A DNA stretch of 64,000 nt from Litoreibacter roseus (GCF_009811795.1 NZ_BLJE01000002.1:620001-684000); one strand, 5' to 3'. Shown: positions 45,953 to 55,336, numbered from the stretch's first letter. The notes: generated by a model not told the origin, from the letters alone. Translations and numbers: made by a program.

Positions 45953-47137
45953 TCAGACGCCCGCTGCGACGATTGCGTCCGCCAAAAGCGGCACGGTTGA
46001 GGTGTTCAGCCCCGCAATGTTCATGCGGCTGTCGCCCACCATGTAGATTCCGTGGACCTCGCGCATCTCGTCTACTTGGGCGCGGGTTGCGCCAAGGCGG
46101 GAGAACATGCCGCGATGCTCAGCGAGAAACCCGAACCGATCTGACCCGGTTCGTTGCCGCAGCGCATGTGCCAGCTCTGTTCGCAACAAGGACAGCCCAT
46201 CACGGATATCGCTCAGCTCTGCCTGCCATTGCGCGCGCAAGTTCGGGTCGTTCAGCACCATAGTCACCAGCCGCGCGCCGTGGTCCGGCGGGAAAGAGTA
46301 CGCCTGCCGGTTGAGAAATGCCGCCGTGTCACGGGCCACGCCTTGCACGCCGGTGTCCTGCGACACCAGCAACAGCGCCCCGACCCGGTCCCGATACACG
46401 CCGAAATTCTTGGAGCAACTGGCCGCAATGATCATCTCGGGCATCGTCTTGGCCAGATGCCGGACACCGTAAGCATCCGCATCAAGCCCGTTTCCGAACC
46501 CCTGATAGGCCAGATCAATAAAAGGGATCAGACGTTTGGTTCGCATGATCTCAGCCACATCCTGCCATTGGGACGCGTTCAGATTGGCCCCGGTGGGATT
46601 GTGGCAGCAGCCGTGCAGCAAAACCACATCACCGGGTGCCGCGTTCGAAAGGTCCGTCATCATGCCGTCGAAATCCACGCCGCCGGTCTCGGGATCGAAA
46701 TACCGGTACTCTGACATGGGCATATTCAGGTAAGAGATAATCGATGGGTGGTTCGGCCATGTGGGCGCGCTGATCCAGATCTGCGCATCGGGCGCGGCCA
46801 ATTGGATCATCTCAAGCCCCGCGCGAAAGGCAGCTGTTCCGCCGGTTGTTGCGGCGCCCGTAACATGATCCGCTGACACCGCATCATTCAGGATCAGGCG
46901 GCGCATAGCGTCGGCAAACTCCGGATCACCGGCGAGACCCACATAGGTCTTAGTGGTTTCGGACTGCCAGAGCCTGCGCTCAGCCTCCTTTATGGCGCCC
47001 ATAACGGGGGTGTTTCCGTGCGCGTCGCGGTAAACACCAACGCCCAGATCGAGTTTTGTCTCCCGCGGGTCAGCGCGAAAAGCCTGCATCAGCGCGATGA
47101 TCTCATCGCCCGGTTGCTGGGGCAGAGCCTCGAACAT
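45953..47137 (-). CDS. Aromatic/aspartate aminotransferase (class I, TyrB/AspC type)
   Basis: 394 aa PLP enzyme. The family start MFEALPQQPGDEIIALMQAF and LDLGVGVYRDAHGNTPVM, the substrate-binding HGCCHNPTGANL, and PLP Lys in SCSKNFGVYRDRVG (about residue 241) mark the TyrB/AspC group. It transaminates aromatic amino acids or aspartate with 2-oxoglutarate. It lies 2 nt after sseA, so the two are co-transcribed; a link to cysteine/3-mercaptopyruvate turnover is possible because cysteine transamination gives the SseA substrate. Confidence 0.9.
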   Translation of the reverse strand: MFEALPQQPGDEIIALMQAFRADPRETKLDLGVGVYRDAHGNTPVMGAIKEAERRLWQSETTKTYVGLAGDPEFADAMRRLILNDAVSADHVTGAATTGGTAAFRAGLEMIQLAAPDAQIWISAPTWPNHPSIISYLNMPMSEYRYFDPETGGVDFDGMMTDLSNAAPGDVVLLHGCCHNPTGANLNASQWQDVAEIMRTKRLIPFIDLAYQGFGNGLDADAYGVRHLAKTMPEMIIAASCSKNFGVYRDRVGALLLVSQDTGVQGVARDTAAFLNRQAYSFPPDHGARLVTMVLNDPNLRAQWQAELSDIRDGLSLLRTELAHALRQRTGSDRFGFLAEHRGMFSRLGATRAQVDEMREVHGIYMVGDSRMNIAGLNTSTVPLLADAIVAAGV

Positions 47138-47139
47138 TG

Positions 47140-47988
47140 TCAGCCCGTCTCGACCGCAAGCTGGTCAAACTGACCCCATTCAGCCCAGGATCCATCATAG
47201 AGCGAGTGCGACTTGTGGCCGATCCGCTCCAAGGCAAGGCTGAGAATGGCGGCAGTTACGCCCGAGCCGCAGGTCGTGATCACCGGTTTGGTGCTGTCGA
47301 GACCGGCGTCGTGAAAGATCTCGCGCAGACGCGCCACGGGCTTCATCGTGCCGTCGGTGTTCAGCAGATCTTTATAATAGACGTTTCTCGAACCGGGTAT
47401 GTGGCCGGCCCGCAAACCCTCGCGTGGTTCCGGTTCATCCCCTTTGAAGCGTGCGGGGCCGCGGGCATCCAGAATTAAATGATCTCCCAGCTTCGAGGCC
47501 GCGGCCACTTGCGTCACGTCACGCACAAGGTGGGCCTGACGCTGCACGGTCATGTGGCGCTCTTTCGGAATAGGCGGCAAATCTTCCGTTTCGCGCCCCT
47601 CGGCCATCCATTTGACGAGCCCGCCATCCAGCACGGCAACCTCAGTCTTTCCCATCAGGCGAAACAGCCACCAGACCCGCGCGGCGGAAAACAGACCGGC
47701 GCCGTCATAGACAACAACCTGATGCCCGTCGCCTACGCCCATCGCCCGCATCCGGGACATGAATTTTTCCACCGGCGGCGCCATATGTGGCAAGGCAGAG
47801 CGTGTGTCCGAAATCTCGTCGATGTCGAAAAAGCGTGCGCCGGGGATATGAGCGGCCCTGTATTCCGCCTGAGCGTCCCGCTTCATATCCGGCAGATACC
47901 AAGATGCATCAAGCAGCCGCAAATCGGGGTTTCTCAAATTGGTCGCCAGCCAGTCTGTGCTGACCAGAGTCTTGGGATCATCCGCCAT
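47140..47988 (-). CDS. sseA: 3-mercaptopyruvate sulfurtransferase
   Basis: 282 aa with tandem rhodanese domains: N-terminal RLLDASWYLPDMKRDAQAEY and C-terminal active site TTCGSGVTAAIL (Cys about residue 238). CGSGVTA is the mercaptopyruvate-type loop. It transfers sulfur from 3-mercaptopyruvate to acceptors such as cyanide or thiols. It is first in a minus-strand operon with the aminotransferase. The 141-nt gap to smpB holds only a small hairpin (ACCGCAG/CTGCGGT near 48055-48071). Confidence 0.9.
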   Translation of the reverse strand: MADDPKTLVSTDWLATNLRNPDLRLLDASWYLPDMKRDAQAEYRAAHIPGARFFDIDEISDTRSALPHMAPPVEKFMSRMRAMGVGDGHQVVVYDGAGLFSAARVWWLFRLMGKTEVAVLDGGLVKWMAEGRETEDLPPIPKERHMTVQRQAHLVRDVTQVAAASKLGDHLILDARGPARFKGDEPEPREGLRAGHIPGSRNVYYKDLLNTDGTMKPVARLREIFHDAGLDSTKPVITTCGSGVTAAILSLALERIGHKSHSLYDGSWAEWGQFDQLAVETG

Positions 47989-48129
47989 CTACCACGCCTC
48001 CACCGCTTCCTACCGAGGTAGCTTGAGTGGCCAAAGGGTTCAAGGGATGTGGTGACCGCAGAGCCTGCGGTTTGATCGGATCGACGGGATGTTATCTGGC
48101 GAGACGGGTGCGTTCGCCCGCCGCGCGGC

Positions 48130-48612
48130 CTAGCCGTGATCCTTCATCAGCCGGGCTTTCTGGCGTTGCCAATCGCGCTTGGCTGAGGTTTCGCGTTTGT
48201 CAGAGAGCTTCTTGCCCTTCGCGATGCCGATCTTCAGCTTCGCCCGGCCCTTGTGGTTGAAGTAAAGCACCAGCGGGACAAGCGTCATCCCCTCACGCTG
48301 TGTGGCGGACCAGAGTTTCGCCAGTTCGCGTTTGTTCACCAGAAGTTTGCGGCGGCGGCGCTCGTCATGCTGGAACGTCTTGGCCTGTTCGTAGGGCGGA
48401 ACGTAGCTGTTGACCAACCACAGCTCTCCGTCCTCGACAGCGGCGTAACTTTCGGCGATCTGGGCCTTGCCGGTGCGCAGGGATTTGACCTCTGAGCCTT
48501 CCAGCATGATGCCGCATTCGATGTCTTCCTCGATCGCGTAATCGAACCGCGCGCGCCGGTTTTCGGCGACGATCTTGTAGTTTTTTTCTTCTGCTGTCTT
48601 GGGTTTGGCCAT
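48130..48612 (-). CDS. smpB: SsrA-binding protein SmpB
   Basis: 160 aa from the ATG at 48612. It binds tmRNA and delivers it to stalled ribosomes. It shows the family blocks [35 protein letters not shown] and [19 protein letters not shown], and the lysine-rich C-terminal tail ([20 protein letters not shown]) that mimics the anticodon stem. tmRNA itself is not in the window. It lies downstream of dapA on the same strand, separated by a repeat hairpin. Confidence 0.95.
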   Translation of the reverse strand: MAKPKTAEEKNYKIVAENRRARFDYAIEEDIECGIMLEGSEVKSLRTGKAQIAESYAAVEDGELWLVNSYVPPYEQAKTFQHDERRRRKLLVNKRELAKLWSATQREGMTLVPLVLYFNHKGRAKLKIGIAKGKKLSDKRETSAKRDWQRQKARLMKDHG

Positions 48613-48651
48613 GGTCGGGCAGAGGTAAGCGCGCCACAGACCCACGTCAAT

Positions 48652-48706
48652 GCCGAAGGCTGCCCGAGGGACGCCTTCGGCGAGAGTATTTTAGCCAGAA
48701 AGAAGG
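48652..48706. repeat. Intergenic hairpin repeat element of a Rhodobacteraceae type
   Basis: GCCGAAGGC at 48652-48660 and GCCTTCGGC at 48673-48681 form a perfect 9-bp stem, followed by GAGAGTATTTTAGCCAGAAA at 48682-48701 and more. From memory, elements with a GCCTCCGGCGGGAGTATTT-like core plus a purine-rich tail occur many times in Roseobacter-group genomes, so this is probably one copy of a dispersed intergenic repeat. A terminator role for dapA or smpB is also possible. Only one copy is in the window. Confidence 0.5.
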
Positions 48707-48714
48707 AACTGGCC

Positions 48715-49587
48715 TTAGGTGATCAGACCGGCGTGGATCATGGCGTCCTTGATCATCAGGCGTGTGCCATCGTCCAGCGTTGTCAGGGGCGAGCGCACTT
48801 CGTCAGAACAGTGTCCCAAGAGCGACAGGCCGTATTTGGCCCCGGCCACGCCTGGTTCCGTGAAGATCGCTTTGTGGAGCGGCATCAAGCGATCCAGACG
48901 TTCAAGCGCATCTGTGTAATTGCCTGCCAGCGTCGCAGCCTGAAATTCGGCGCAGAGTTTCGGCGCCACGTTGGCGGTGACCGAGATGCAGCCTACGCCG
49001 CCTTGTGCATTGAAGCCTATGGCAGATGCATCCTCGCCCGAGAGCTGAACGAAATCCTTACCGCAGGTCATGCGTTGCAGTGACACGCGGGCCACGTCGC
49101 CGGTTGCATCTTTCACGCCGATGATCATTTCGTGCTTGGCCAGCTGCCCCATCGTCTCGGGCGTCATGTCCACCACAGACCGGGGCGGGATGTTGTAGAT
49201 GATGATCGGCAAGCCACAGTCTGCTGCGGCCATGAAATGCGCAATCATGCCCCGCTGGGTTGGCTTGTTGTAGTAGGGTGTCACAACCAGCGCCGCATCG
49301 GCGCCCGCAGCCTTGGCGTGTTTCACCAGACGGACGGTTTCCACCGTGTTGTTGGACCCGGCGCCTGCGATGACGGGTAAGCGTCCAGCGGCGGTCTGAA
49401 CGACCGTCTCGACGACAGCATCGTGTTCCTCGTGGGTCAGGGTCGGGCTTTCGCCGGTCGTGCCAACGGGCACCAGCCCGTTTGAGCCCTGATCCACGTG
49501 CCACTCTACCAGACGTTTGAGCGCGTTGAAGTCCACTGCACCGTTTTTCATCGGCGTGACCAGTGCGGGTAACGATCCCTTAAACAT
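48715..49587 (-). CDS. dapA: 4-hydroxy-tetrahydrodipicolinate synthase
   Basis: 290 aa from the ATG at 49587, with a GGAG box upstream; the longer frame is not supported. It condenses pyruvate with aspartate semialdehyde in lysine and diaminopimelate synthesis. It shows [48 protein letters not shown] with catalytic Tyr, and the Schiff-base Lys in GVKDATGD. Divergent from the lytic transglycosylase gene, which also works on cell wall, with a 144-bp shared promoter region. Confidence 0.95.
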   Translation of the reverse strand: MFKGSLPALVTPMKNGAVDFNALKRLVEWHVDQGSNGLVPVGTTGESPTLTHEEHDAVVETVVQTAAGRLPVIAGAGSNNTVETVRLVKHAKAAGADAALVVTPYYNKPTQRGMIAHFMAAADCGLPIIIYNIPPRSVVDMTPETMGQLAKHEMIIGVKDATGDVARVSLQRMTCGKDFVQLSGEDASAIGFNAQGGVGCISVTANVAPKLCAEFQAATLAGNYTDALERLDRLMPLHKAIFTEPGVAGAKYGLSLLGHCSDEVRSPLTTLDDGTRLMIKDAMIHAGLIT

Positions 49588-49731
49588 AACGCGTCTCCTT
49601 ACTTGAGTGACTGTGTGGGCGCGCATACCGTTCACATGAAGATGCCGCAAGGCCAATCATGACCCGTTTGTGTGTTGCCGCGTGCCTGTGGGCCGCCTAC
49701 ACCGCAGGGACCAAGAAGTGGACCGGATCCT

Positions 49732-51666
49732 ATGCGAGATCGTTTTTACAAGGCCCTGATAGCGTGTCTGATGGCCGCCTCATTTGGGTTTGGTGCGGCG
49801 AATGCCGCCAGCTTCAACGATGCCTTGCGGGCCGCGGAACGGGGGAATTGGACCGAGGTTGAGGCCTTGCGTGCCGGTCTTGCGGGACCTGAGTTGAACA
49901 TGATCGACTGGATGCGACTGCGGGGGCAGCAGGGTACGTTTGCCGAATGCCAGCGCTTTGTCACAGCGTTTGGCGATTGGCCGGGCATGCCGTTGCTGCG
50001 CCGAAGGTGCGAGAACACTATCCCGCGTGGGGCCGACCCTGATCGGGTGTTGCAATTTTTTAAGGGCACCCAGCCGCAAACCGGAACTGGTTCTTTGCGC
50101 TATGCCGAAGCGCTCTACCGGACGGGACAGAACAGCGCCGGATCGAACGAGCTGCGCCGTGCATGGATGACTTTCGCGATGACCCAGTCGGAGCACGACG
50201 CCTATGTGACGCGCAATGGCAACACCGTGAAAGACCAACACGTCCAGCGGCTGGATATGCTGGTGTGGCGTGGTGCCCATAGCGAGGCCGAGCGCATGTT
50301 CGATCTGGTGAGCGACGACTACGTCAAGCTGGCCAAGGCGCGGATTGCGCTTCGTAAAAACGAAAAAGGCGTCGACACCTTGATCGAAGCAGTGCCGGAA
50401 AGTCTACGCGATGACGCCGGGCTTGCCTATGAGCGGTTTCTGTGGCGGCTCAGGCGTGACCGGGACGAGGCGGCAGTTGAGATCCTGATGGAGCGTTCGA
50501 TCTCTGCGCTTGATTTGGGGCGTCCGTCCGCATGGGCCAAACAACGGCGCGCACTGGCGCGAGATTACATGCGCAGCGGCAAGGCCGAACAGGCTTACGC
50601 GATTGCGTCGTCTCACTATATGAAAGGCGGGTCGGATTACGCCGATCTGGAATGGTTGTCCGGTTTCCTTGCGCTGCGACAGTTGGAGGCCCCCGCTGAA
50701 GCTGTCGCGCATTTCGAGCGTTTTGGGGCCGCGGTTGCCACGCCGATCTCGCTGGGGCGTGCCGGTTACTGGTTGGGCCGCGCCCACGAGGCTTTGGGCG
50801 ATGACGCTGCCGCTGCTGAGGCCTACGCCCAGGGCGCACAGTATCAAAGCAGCTTCTACGGACAACTTGCTGCAGAGCGGGCCGGTCTGCCGGCCGATCC
50901 GAACATGACAGGGCAGGGTATCTTCCCATCGTGGCGTCAGGCGTCCTTTGCGAACTCCAGCATCCTCGATGCGATCCTAGCGCTGCACGAAGCCGGTCAT
51001 CGCAATCTGACAGAGCGGTTCATGTTGCATGCGGTTGAGGGATCGGACCGGGTGGCCCTAGGTCAGATGGCCGATCTGGCGTTGGAGCTGGAGGAGCCGC
51101 ATATCGCGCTGATGGTCTCCAAGCTGGCCGCGCGACAGGGCTATGAGCTTTACCGGACTTACTTTCCCATCGCGACGCCCGCCGGTCTGGATTTGCCTGT
51201 CTCGCCCGAGTTTGCCCTGTCCATCGCCCGGCGCGAAAGCGAGTTTGATCCGGTCGTCGTAAGCTCCGCAGGTGCGCGCGGGTTGATGCAATTGATGCCC
51301 CGCACGGCGCAGGAGGTGGCGCGGCAGGTCGGTGAGAGCTACAGCAGCACCCGACTTTTGAGCGATCCGGTTTATAACGCCCGCCTCGGCAGCCAATATC
51401 TGGCCAATTTGTCCCGCAGGTTTGGAAACAACCCGGTGCTGATGTCGATTGCCTACAATGCAGGCCCCAGCCGGGCGAACCGCTGGATGTCCGAACTGGG
51501 CGATCCCAGATCGGACCGCGTCGATGTGGTGGACTGGATTGAATACATCCCGTTCAGCGAGACCCGAAACTACGTCATGCGCGTGACCGAAAGCTTTGCG
51601 CCCTATCGCGCACGGCTCAGCGGCCGGGTGGAGGACCCGGCGCTGACATCGGTGCTCAAACAGTAG
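49732..51666 (+). CDS. Soluble lytic murein transglycosylase (Slt family)
   Basis: 644 aa from the ATG at 49732, which gives a signal peptide (KALIACLMAASFGFGAANA). A long alpha-helical superhelix fills the N-terminal 470 residues. The SLT domain follows, with catalytic Glu in ARRESEFDP (about residue 502), then SSAGARGLMQLMPRTAQE and IAYNAGPSRANRW. It cleaves the MurNAc-GlcNAc bond to anhydro ends during cell-wall turnover. Size and domain order match Slt70. Confidence 0.92.
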   Translation: MRDRFYKALIACLMAASFGFGAANAASFNDALRAAERGNWTEVEALRAGLAGPELNMIDWMRLRGQQGTFAECQRFVTAFGDWPGMPLLRRRCENTIPRGADPDRVLQFFKGTQPQTGTGSLRYAEALYRTGQNSAGSNELRRAWMTFAMTQSEHDAYVTRNGNTVKDQHVQRLDMLVWRGAHSEAERMFDLVSDDYVKLAKARIALRKNEKGVDTLIEAVPESLRDDAGLAYERFLWRLRRDRDEAAVEILMERSISALDLGRPSAWAKQRRALARDYMRSGKAEQAYAIASSHYMKGGSDYADLEWLSGFLALRQLEAPAEAVAHFERFGAAVATPISLGRAGYWLGRAHEALGDDAAAAEAYAQGAQYQSSFYGQLAAERAGLPADPNMTGQGIFPSWRQASFANSSILDAILALHEAGHRNLTERFMLHAVEGSDRVALGQMADLALELEEPHIALMVSKLAARQGYELYRTYFPIATPAGLDLPVSPEFALSIARRESEFDPVVVSSAGARGLMQLMPRTAQEVARQVGESYSSTRLLSDPVYNARLGSQYLANLSRRFGNNPVLMSIAYNAGPSRANRWMSELGDPRSDRVDVVDWIEYIPFSETRNYVMRVTESFAPYRARLSGRVEDPALTSVLKQ

Positions 51667-51729
51667 ATATGCCTTAGGCTTTTGAGCCTTTGGCCAAGGA
51701 AAAGGCGGCGCCGCCGAAAGCTGCGGTTG

Positions 51730-51815
51730 TGCCGGACGGGATTTTACCCCGCATGCGATGTTCACCGGTGATCACCTTCTGATCGCACACTGCCCGGCGT
51801 GCCAGACCGGGCTGC
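51730..51815. other. Structured intergenic region without a supported gene
   Basis: The 51667-51904 gap has no gene I can support. It contains several inverted repeats in a row: CGGG/CCCG (51737-51751), TGCGAT/ATCGCA (51754-51787), and GCCCGG/CCGGGC (51792-51812). The spacing resembles a folded RNA, but no known family was recognised and neither strand shows a clear promoter-terminator pair. Short frames on both strands look accidental. Confidence 0.3.
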
Positions 51816-51904
51816 GACCCGTAACCACATAGATGTTTGCGAGAGCAAGCCCTCGCGCGGTACCGGGGCGGATATATAGCCAAGAGACCTTAGCGAACCG
51901 TATC

Positions 51905-52777
51905 TCAATCGTGCGGTGCCTGCCGTGCGCGGAACAGCGTGAACAGACCCGCCCCGACAACGATGGCCGCCCCGATAACGACGTTCATTTCCAACACTTC
52001 GCCGAAGATCGTCAGCCCGATAAGCGAGGCAAAGACAAGCTGCAGATAGGCAAAGGGCTGTACGGCGCTGGCTTCAGCGACCTCGTAGCATTTGATCAAC
52101 AGCCAGTGTCCAAGCGCACCGGTGATGCAGAGTGATCCCATCCAGAGCCAGTCGCGCGGCGTCATCGGCTCCCAAAACCACAGACCGACGACGGTCATGG
52201 CGACGCCGCCCACGGTGCCTGTCCAGAAGAAGCTTGTGGCTGTGCTGTCCGCCCGTGCCGCGTAACGGGTCAGCAATGCGTAGAGCGCGAACATCGCGGC
52301 AGAGGTCAGAGGGATCAACGCGAGCGGCGAAAACACTGCCACGCCGGGCTGCAGGATGATCAGCACCCCCACAAACCCGATGCCGATTGCAGCCCATCTG
52401 CGCCAACCGACCCGCTCACCCAGAACCGGGCCGGACAAGGCTGCGACCAGAAGGGGATAGCTGGTGAAGATCGCATGGCTTTCGACGAGGCCCAAAAGCG
52501 TGAACGCCAGCACCATCACGCAAATTTCCGCGGCAAGAAGAAGCCCGCGAAAGGTCTGCAGGATCGGTTGACTTGTCTGAGCGGCCGCTTTCAAACCACC
52601 TGAGGCGCGCGCGGCCACGGCGACGACGAAAGCCGCGAAGAACCAGTAGCGGATCATCACCACCATCAACACGTTGTATTCGCCTGCGAGGTGGCGCGAG
52701 ATGCCGTCTTGGATCGCGAAGACAAAAGTGGTTGCCACCATCAGCCAAATGCCCATGCGGGTGTTGGCCTCCGTCAT
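51905..52777 (-). CDS. EamA-family drug/metabolite transporter
   Basis: 290 aa with ten predicted helices in two EamA repeats (one opening WLMVATTFVFAIQDGISRHL, the other LIPLTSAAMFALYALLTRY). The family moves amino acids, nucleobases or drugs out of, or sometimes into, the cell; the substrate is not evident. It overlaps the preceding mnmD stop by 4 nt (ATGA), so it is translated with that tRNA-modifying enzyme, without an obvious functional link. Confidence 0.88.
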   Translation of the reverse strand: MTEANTRMGIWLMVATTFVFAIQDGISRHLAGEYNVLMVVMIRYWFFAAFVVAVAARASGGLKAAAQTSQPILQTFRGLLLAAEICVMVLAFTLLGLVESHAIFTSYPLLVAALSGPVLGERVGWRRWAAIGIGFVGVLIILQPGVAVFSPLALIPLTSAAMFALYALLTRYAARADSTATSFFWTGTVGGVAMTVVGLWFWEPMTPRDWLWMGSLCITGALGHWLLIKCYEVAEASAVQPFAYLQLVFASLIGLTIFGEVLEMNVVIGAAIVVGAGLFTLFRARQAPHD

Positions 52778-53439
52778 TTCAGTCGCCCGACGCTCATGTG
52801 CCGCTTTCGTCCGAACCCGGGAACCCGATGGATCTCAAACCCGGCGTCTGCCAAGGCTCGCCTTACGTGGCCGGCCGCTGTGTAAGTCGCGAGGGTGCCG
52901 GAAGGCGCCGTATGGCGTCCAACGGCGGCAAGAAGTTCAGGGTCCCACAACTCCGGGTTTTTGGCGGGCGAGAACCCGTCGAGAAACCATGCGTCCGCCA
53001 GACCATCCCATGCGGGGACCATGTCCCGCGCATCACCCGGAATAATTTGTACCTCCAAACCGTCGGTCTGAATGCGGGTCTGACCGGTCGTGAATGCATT
53101 TACGACCAGATCAGTGTCCAGTTCGGGAAAAGCAGACAAGGCACGTGCGATATCGTCGGCCTCCATCGGGTAGGCCTCGAAACTGGTGAACTGTAACGTA
53201 CCCGGAGTTCCTGCGGCTTGCCACGCCTGCCACGCCGTCAGAAGATTCAGCCCTGTGCCAAAGCCCAGTTCAGCAATATGGAAGCCGTCTGCAAATCGCG
53301 CGGGCAGGTCATTACCTTGCAGGAAAACATGGCGCGTTTCGTCCAGCCCATTGTCGAGCGAGTAGTAGGGATCATCAAACCGCTGGGATACCGGAACGCC
53401 GCTGGCCTTCCATTCAATCGGTTCACGCTGGCAGGTCAC
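52774..53439 (-). CDS. mnmD: MnmD, tRNA mnm5s2U34 methyltransferase (stand-alone MnmC N-domain)
   Basis: About 221 aa from a GTG at 53439 (VTCQREPIEWKASG), chosen because MnmD proteins begin with this segment; longer readings add an unrelated tail. It shows TPVSQRFDDPYYS-type sequence, FADGFHIAELGFGTGLNLL for SAM binding, and GLADAWFLDGFSPAKNPELW for the catalytic region. It methylates nm5U34 to mnm5U34 in tRNA. The oxidase half of MnmC is not fused; an FAD gene lies divergent next door. It overlaps the EamA gene start by 4 nt. Confidence 0.85.
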   Translation of the reverse strand: MTCQREPIEWKASGVPVSQRFDDPYYSLDNGLDETRHVFLQGNDLPARFADGFHIAELGFGTGLNLLTAWQAWQAAGTPGTLQFTSFEAYPMEADDIARALSAFPELDTDLVVNAFTTGQTRIQTDGLEVQIIPGDARDMVPAWDGLADAWFLDGFSPAKNPELWDPELLAAVGRHTAPSGTLATYTAAGHVRRALADAGFEIHRVPGFGRKRHMSVGRLK

Positions 53440-53491
53440 GGGGCTTTGTCCTACATCACAAACGTCGCGACAATGGGAGAGGGCTGCGCGC

Positions 53492-54535
53492 TTGTCTAGA
53501 CCTGAAGTAACGGTGTTCGGCGCGGGCATATTCGGTCTGTCCGTGGCATGGTCGTGCCTGCAGCGCGGGGCGCAGGTGACGGTCGTTGACCCCGGTGGTG
53601 TAGGGGCTGGATCCAGTGGCGGGATCGTGGGCGCACTGGCGCCGCACACGCCCGAAAACTGGAACGAGAAAAAGCAGTTTCAGTTTGAAAGCCTGATCAT
53701 GGCCGAGGCGTATTGGCGAGAGGTGGCGAAGGTTTCTGGGCAGAACCCGGGCTATGGTAGGCTTGGCCGTCTGCAACCTGTGCTGGATGATCACGGCCTG
53801 GAGTTGGCACGCAAGCGAGAGGTGTCTGCGCGCGAACTCTGGCAGGGGCAGGCGGGATGGTTCGTCGAGCACGCCGAAGGTCTTGGCGATTGGGCACCAG
53901 CATCACCGACGGGATGGGTGATCCGCGACACACTCAGCGCGCGTTTGCATCCAAGGCAGGCCTGCGCGGCGCTCGCGACGGCAATCAAGCGCCAAGGTGG
54001 TGTTGTTGTGACCGGAGGTGCCGCGCGGGGTTTTGTGGTCGAGGCAACAGGCTATGCTGGTCTTTTGTCCTTGTCCGATGATCTGGGCCGTACGATGGGC
54101 AACGGCGTGAAAGGGCAGGCGCTGCTTTTGGAATACGCCGCGCCTGAGAGGCCGCAGCTTTTTGCGGACGCGCTTCATATCATTCCCCATGCGGACGGGA
54201 CTGTGGCTGTGGGATCAACCAGTGAGCGCGGCTGGGAGGCGCCCGCGTCTACCGATGCGCAGCTTGAGGCGGTTCACGCGCGGGCGGTTGCAGCGTTTCC
54301 CGTTTTGCAAGGGGCCCCCGTCCTCGAACGGTGGGCTGGGGTCCGCCCGCGGGCCCGGACCCGCGCGCCACTTTTGGGGCGGCACCCTATGGCATCCGAC
54401 CGCTTCATTGCGAATGGTGGTTTCAAGATCGGATTCGGTATGGCCCCTAAGGTGGGGGAGGTGATGGCGGATCTGATCCTGGGCGGTGTTGATACCATCC
54501 CTGACGCGTTTCGTGTCGAGACCGCGTTGGGATAA
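53492..54535 (+). CDS. FAD-dependent oxidoreductase, MnmC oxidase-like (DAO family)
   Basis: 347 aa from a TTG at 53492 that follows a GGAGAGG box. It has the Rossmann FAD motif VTVFGAGIFGLSVAWSCLQRG and a DAO domain with GAGSSGGIVGALAPHTPENW, IIPHADGTVAVGSTSERGWE and WAGVRPRARTRAPLLGRHP. The GGIVGALAPH region matches the MnmC oxidase half, which removes the carboxymethyl of cmnm5U. Divergence from mnmD, 52 nt apart, supports a split MnmC pair. A general amino-acid oxidase is the alternative. Confidence 0.75.
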   Translation: MSRPEVTVFGAGIFGLSVAWSCLQRGAQVTVVDPGGVGAGSSGGIVGALAPHTPENWNEKKQFQFESLIMAEAYWREVAKVSGQNPGYGRLGRLQPVLDDHGLELARKREVSARELWQGQAGWFVEHAEGLGDWAPASPTGWVIRDTLSARLHPRQACAALATAIKRQGGVVVTGGAARGFVVEATGYAGLLSLSDDLGRTMGNGVKGQALLLEYAAPERPQLFADALHIIPHADGTVAVGSTSERGWEAPASTDAQLEAVHARAVAAFPVLQGAPVLERWAGVRPRARTRAPLLGRHPMASDRFIANGGFKIGFGMAPKVGEVMADLILGGVDTIPDAFRVETALG

Positions 54536-54538
54536 GGC

Positions 54539-55318
54539 TCAACCTGCGCGGGCCTGAAGGATCAACCTACCGTCCGGGCCAGAGACCCAGAGTGCAAGGT
54601 GGTCTTGCGTTTCATTGAGATGAAAATTGGCCTCTTCCCCGTCAAAGAGCGGCGCGATTGCCCGGAACTCGAACCGGCCAAGGGTGCCCAATGTCCGCTC
54701 CGCAATAAGCATCAAGTGTTGGGCCAGAAGAGGGCCATGAACAACGAGGCCCGGATAACCTTCGATGTCTTTCGCGTAGTCGCGATCGTAGTGAATGCGG
54801 TGGCCGTTGAAGGTGAGCGCAGAGTAGCGAAAAAGCTCGGTTGGCGTGAAGGTGTGGGTTTGGGCGATGGTACCACCGTCCGGCATCAGTTGCGCTGGAC
54901 GTGGGCTGTATGGCGTATCCGGGAGATAGACCAGATCCTGTTCGTCGGTGATCACCGTGCTGCCATCCTGAACGATCACATGTTCCAGTGTCACAAGCGC
55001 CAGCGTGCCTTGCTTGCCCTCTTTGAGGCCAGACCGCAGACATCTGCTGCGCTTTTCCGCCGGAGTATCGACTTTTAGCGGGGCGTGGAACGCCAGTCGG
55101 CCCCCTGCCCACATCCGGCGAAGCAATCCCAGATCAGGGATAAGCCCACCCGTCTTGGGATGCCCGTCGCGACCTAGCTCGGCCGTGGGTTGGGCGTCCC
55201 AGAAAAACACCTGATGCGCGAACGGATGGGGGACGTCGTCCTCCAGCCCCAAAACGGTGTTTAACGCACGGATGCGCGCGGCATCTATCCGGTCTGTCAG
55301 CACAAGAGCGTCGTCCAT
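54539..55318 (-). CDS. HTD2/MaoC-like hydratase-dehydratase
   Basis: 259 aa. The C-terminal hot-dog motif FNGHRIHYDRDYAKDIEGYPGLVVHGPLLAQHL is typical of FAS1-type or mesaconyl-CoA hydratase-like dehydratases; the N-terminal half holds the other hot-dog fold. The enzyme probably hydrates or dehydrates an acyl-CoA or ACP ester. It lies 19 nt downstream of the FMN reductase start region on the same strand, but no acyl-CoA gene adjoins. It nearly meets the FAD gene at its 3' end. Confidence 0.75.
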   Translation of the reverse strand: MDDALVLTDRIDAARIRALNTVLGLEDDVPHPFAHQVFFWDAQPTAELGRDGHPKTGGLIPDLGLLRRMWAGGRLAFHAPLKVDTPAEKRSRCLRSGLKEGKQGTLALVTLEHVIVQDGSTVITDEQDLVYLPDTPYSPRPAQLMPDGGTIAQTHTFTPTELFRYSALTFNGHRIHYDRDYAKDIEGYPGLVVHGPLLAQHLMLIAERTLGTLGRFEFRAIAPLFDGEEANFHLNETQDHLALWVSGPDGRLILQARAG

Positions 55319-55336
55319 GTGGTATCCGGCGGCCCG

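Noticed and set aside
48055-48071. ACCGCAG/CTGCGGT hairpin between smpB and sseA as a terminator
   Set aside because: Only 7 bp with a 3-nt loop and no T-run on the minus strand.
51674-51960. Two overlapping short minus-strand frames in the gap after the EamA gene, one with a Gly/Lys-rich end (SLAKGSKA)
   Set aside because: Overlapping frames, no start signals, no family; I treat the gap as a structured or empty region instead.
52774-53649. Longer MnmD reading starting at 53649
   Set aside because: The added 70 residues overlap the divergent FAD gene, are low-complexity, and lack similarity to MnmD N-termini.
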